From contig CANJNU010000032.1 in assembly GCA_947475645.1 (NCBI GenBank), positions 1 to 7,628 of the forward strand: a DNA stretch of 7,628 nucleotides. Reading direction: 5' to 3'. Origin of the DNA: Bacteriovoracaceae bacterium (GTDB lineage: Bacteria; Bdellovibrionota; UBA1018). This document shows positions 5,511 to 7,628 of this stretch, piece after piece. The position numbers and the translations under genes are program-made. The notes under the pieces are model-generated. The model was given only the letters and a program-made list of their open reading frames with translations, was not told the origin of the DNA and ran no database searches. Position 1 is the stretch's first letter. Each line of letters opens with the position of its first letter.

Positions 5511-7100
5511 ATGGACGAACTTCAAACTGGCCCTCAGGCTAGCCCAAATTCAGCGGATTTCAACGCTAAACGTTGGTTCATTTATATCGTCGATCATCAT
5601 GAAGGGCCGTTTTCTCTCGCGGAGGTTCAAGTCAGGCTCATTGAGAAGCAGGCACTCCCTGATTCTTATGTTTGGTGTGAAGGGATGCCCGACTGGAGCC
5701 CAATGAACGAGATCGCAGCATTTGCGTCTCTCCTGGGGCAACTCCAAGCAGTCGCAGGAACGCTGACAGGAACATTAATAGAAGCGTTAAATGCTCCCCC
5801 AAAAGAAGAGCCAAAGGCTGCGCTCGCTGCAGTACCCGAAGTGCTCAGTATTCCCGTTGCCGACTCAACAAGCGAACTCGATGCTGCCGATATTAAGCAG
5901 GTTCGCGATGAAGCGATTCCCGAAGTTATGACCAAAAAAGCGTCGGCTTCCAGTGGATTGAAGATCGCGCTAAGTGGGCTCGTCATCGTAGGACTAGCCT
6001 TTGCTACTTATCTGGGGGCGCTTAAACCTGTTACTCAAGCCCTGTCTAACGCACTCCAACCTAAACTCTTTTTTCTCGTCGATCGCGTACCACCTCTCGG
6101 ACGCTGGATTTCTCCAATTCCTCGGCTCGATGACGTTTCTTCGGGAGACTGGGAGACCCTCAGAACTGCGGCAACCGCCCCCGGTATCTCAGAGACGTCA
6201 TCGCTCGCTCCTCAATTAGGAATTGCACTCTCCACCTCCGATTTGCTTGCTCCGTCATTTTATGTGGCTAGCCACCTGCCGGATGGAGCTCGATTGGAGG
6301 TCACATTAGAAGGGATCTCTGAAACGCTTCTCAACCAAGTGAGTGCCACCGCAAGATCAAACGCTATTATTGATCGCCGACTTGGGAAATCCACATCGCT
6401 GCGCACCTCGGATGGGCAACCCCTGCCTCGTGGAGAGTACGTGGTTTACGTAACGGAAGCAGCGTCGCAATCCGACGCCACCGCCTCACTCCTTGCGAAC
6501 ATTGCTCCGGTAACCACCAAGTTACCGGCACTGCTACCCACGGGCGTCAAGCTTCTTGCCTCGAAGACCTATTTTCTAGGCGGAGCAAGAGACGAGAAGT
6601 ATGAGGCTCAGCTCAAGGAGTTTCACGCGAAACTTCAAGCCAAGGTCGTCACTGAACTCACCGAGCTGAAGCAATTCTATACGACTCTCGACGCACAACT
6701 TGACTCGACAGCATCGGTCTTTGCAAAGGCCGGGCCCAATCCCAAGAAATTAGGCTCGGTACCGAAGAAGGCTTGGTTTACGTTTCATAAGGAATGGAAG
6801 AAGATGGCCGATCAGCTTCGCCAATCGTTCGATCGATGGACACCAGAGAGCCTCTCTAAAGATTACTTCTATACTTCGCTCTACACTCTTACTCGTGAAG
6901 CAGGTCTCTCGATCGAAGGTGTGCATCAATTGCAGACCGGTCGAGCCGATAGGAAACTCGACAATAAAGAATTCGAGATCAAGATTGGTAGCGCCATGTC
7001 CTTGGCACAGAGTACCCTGAATCAACTGAAATCAAAAATAGAGCAGGCTGAGAAGCTTTCGCCCTCATCGAACGGCATGCCTCGCCGTGATGGACTGTGA
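5511..7100 (+). CDS. GYF_2-domain (DUF4339-type) protein with a single membrane segment
   Basis: From ATG 5511 the product has 529 residues. Residues about 22-77 match the bacterial GYF_2 domain, thought to be a protein-binding module: an RWFIYIVD opening, EGPFSLAEV at 31-39 and VWCEGMPDWSPM at 54-65. An Ala/Pro/Glu-rich linker follows (about 80-145), then one hydrophobic segment at about 150-171. Lysines precede it, so the GYF_2 domain should be cytoplasmic and the remaining 350 residues periplasmic. That outer part starts with a region likely rich in strands (about 239-319, including ARLEVTLEG and GEYVVYV) and ends in charged helices (about 360-414 and beyond). I do not recognise this C-terminal part. 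A GTG at 5463 would extend the frame by 16 residues but overlaps hutG and lacks a ribosome site. The PilZ gene follows after 75 bases in the same direction. Confidence 0.88.
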   Translation: MDELQTGPQASPNSADFNAKRWFIYIVDHHEGPFSLAEVQVRLIEKQALPDSYVWCEGMPDWSPMNEIAAFASLLGQLQAVAGTLTGTLIEALNAPPKEEPKAALAAVPEVLSIPVADSTSELDAADIKQVRDEAIPEVMTKKASASSGLKIALSGLVIVGLAFATYLGALKPVTQALSNALQPKLFFLVDRVPPLGRWISPIPRLDDVSSGDWETLRTAATAPGISETSSLAPQLGIALSTSDLLAPSFYVASHLPDGARLEVTLEGISETLLNQVSATARSNAIIDRRLGKSTSLRTSDGQPLPRGEYVVYVTEAASQSDATASLLANIAPVTTKLPALLPTGVKLLASKTYFLGGARDEKYEAQLKEFHAKLQAKVVTELTELKQFYTTLDAQLDSTASVFAKAGPNPKKLGSVPKKAWFTFHKEWKKMADQLRQSFDRWTPESLSKDYFYTSLYTLTREAGLSIEGVHQLQTGRADRKLDNKEFEIKIGSAMSLAQSTLNQLKSKIEQAEKLSPSSNGMPRRDGL

Positions 7101-7124
7101 TTCGTAGAGCTAGGAAAATTTTTA

Positions 7125-7155
7125 CCATTTAGGCCCCGCTCTTGCTTCCGATAGG
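7125..7155 (+). promoter_or_regulatory. Bipartite element CCATTT-N14-CTTCCGATAGG, copy 2 (possible sigma-28-like promoter)
   Basis: CCATTT (7125-7130) and CTTCCGATAGG (7145-7155) lie between the GYF_2 and PilZ genes and repeat the pair found before the gene at 2720. Here the geometry fits a promoter: if CCGATAG is a -10 element, transcription would begin near 7160-7162, just ahead of the GGAGGG ribosome site at 7162-7167. The -35 region is not a good match to the sigma-28 consensus TAAA, so the assignment is tentative. Confidence 0.4.
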
Positions 7156-7161
7156 TTCTTT

Positions 7162-7167
7162 GGAGGG
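7162..7167 (+). promoter_or_regulatory. Strong Shine-Dalgarno GGAGGG of the PilZ gene
   Basis: GGAGGG lies 8 bases before ATG 7176 and fixes the start of the PilZ gene, whose stop is outside the window. Confidence 0.85.
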
Positions 7168-7175
7168 AAACATTT

Positions 7176-7628
7176 ATGTCCCAAGGAAACGGAAGCTCTG
7201 GATCACTCGGTACTACGCAACAGGTTGTTGATTTTAGTGAAGCGCGGGCTCAGAAGCTCGAAGAGAAGCGTAAGAATACTGAGCGCATCTTTTTTAAGAA
7301 CCTCCTCAGTGTCTATTCTGTCGTCGAAGGCTCATCTCTGGTTCCTATCGAATTTATCGATCTCTCGGAAGAAGGATGTGCGTTCCAGATCGCTTACGAT
7401 CCGACTTCGCCCTGGCCAAAGGACAGCAATCAAGTTCCGCTTCGAGTCTACTTCACTCAAAATACCTACTTAGAACTTCGAGTGAATATTAAGAATACGA
7501 AATCGGTTATCGAGAATAATCGCCGCTACGTTCGTTACGGATGTGAAGTCGACTCGAGCACTCGATCTTTCGAAGCGTACGCTCAGTTCGTTCGCTTTAT
7601 GAGATCGTATGCCGAGCATGCCCATAAA
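7176..7628 (+). CDS. PilZ-domain protein, 3' end missing or just beyond the window
   Basis: The frame from ATG 7176 is open for exactly 151 codons to the window edge. After a Gly/Ser-rich start and a charged helix (about 19-36), residues 37-145 look like a PilZ domain, the cytoplasmic receptor module for cyclic di-GMP that commonly controls motility, exopolysaccharide or pilus function. The DxSxxG motif is present as DLSEEG at 62-67, followed by a strand pattern (CAFQIAY, PLRVYF, YLELRVNI) and RYVRYGCEVD at 117-126, typical of the barrel's later strands, then a closing helix (FVRFMRSYAEHAH). The usual N-terminal RxxxR appears only as RIFFK (R37, K41), so cyclic di-GMP binding is uncertain. 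The last visible residues look close to the natural end of a stand-alone PilZ protein. The gene has its own ribosome site and a candidate promoter, and follows the GYF_2 gene. Confidence 0.8.
   Translation, partial: MSQGNGSSGSLGTTQQVVDFSEARAQKLEEKRKNTERIFFKNLLSVYSVVEGSSLVPIEFIDLSEEGCAFQIAYDPTSPWPKDSNQVPLRVYFTQNTYLELRVNIKNTKSVIENNRRYVRYGCEVDSSTRSFEAYAQFVRFMRSYAEHAHK

Noticed and set aside
6507..6528. Perfect 8-base inverted repeat CCGGTAAC-N6-GTTACCGG
   Set aside because: It sits inside the GYF_2 gene coding sequence, in frame with ordinary codons. A few 8-base inverted repeats with short spacers are expected by chance in a window of this size, and no T-run follows.
7101..7131. A-run/T-run GGAAAATTTTTACC as a terminator after the GYF_2 gene
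   Set aside because: No GC-rich stem precedes the T-run; it is only an AT-rich near-palindrome.

Overview
The window holds six protein-coding genes, four complete and two cut by the ends (radA at the left, a PilZ-domain gene at the right). I see no rRNA, tRNA, CRISPR array, transposon or clear intrinsic terminator. Base composition is near 50% GC and genes are tightly packed; the longest stretch without a gene is about 106 bases. The mix of a PilZ protein, a GYF_2-domain membrane protein, a two-pass membrane protein with an MCP-like cytoplasmic region and a small cysteine-rich lipoprotein suggests a Gram-negative, motile, predatory-type bacterium of the Bdellovibrionota. That placement is an impression from protein style and composition, not from a marker gene.

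Layout. Bases 1-2621 (minus strand) form a two-gene unit: glpK (glycerol kinase) first, then radA (branch-migration/recombination ATPase) four bases later; the radA 3' end lies beyond base 1. Divergent from glpK is a gene (2720-3874, plus) for an unrecognised two-pass membrane protein whose cytoplasmic helices weakly resemble the hairpin tip of methyl-accepting chemotaxis proteins. A secreted probable lipoprotein follows (3981-4598, plus). It runs into the 3' end of hutG (formimidoylglutamase-like ureohydrolase, minus), with a 23-base tail-to-tail coding overlap. hutG diverges from a gene (5511-7100, plus) for a GYF_2-domain protein with one central membrane segment. A PilZ-domain gene starts at 7176 and runs off the right edge.

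How the genes fit together. glpK and hutG are catabolic enzymes (glycerol entry; last step of one histidine-degradation route) standing without their usual pathway neighbours. The membrane, lipoprotein, GYF_2 and PilZ genes look like envelope or signalling functions. The clearest unexplained signal is an 11-base identical element, CTTCCGATAGG, with an upstream CCATTT at 14-15 bases, just before both the MCP-like gene and the PilZ gene. Its core resembles the -10 element of flagellar sigma-28 promoters, which could link these two genes to motility control, but its position before the first gene fits a conventional leader poorly. I found no mobile element, defence system or biosynthetic cluster.
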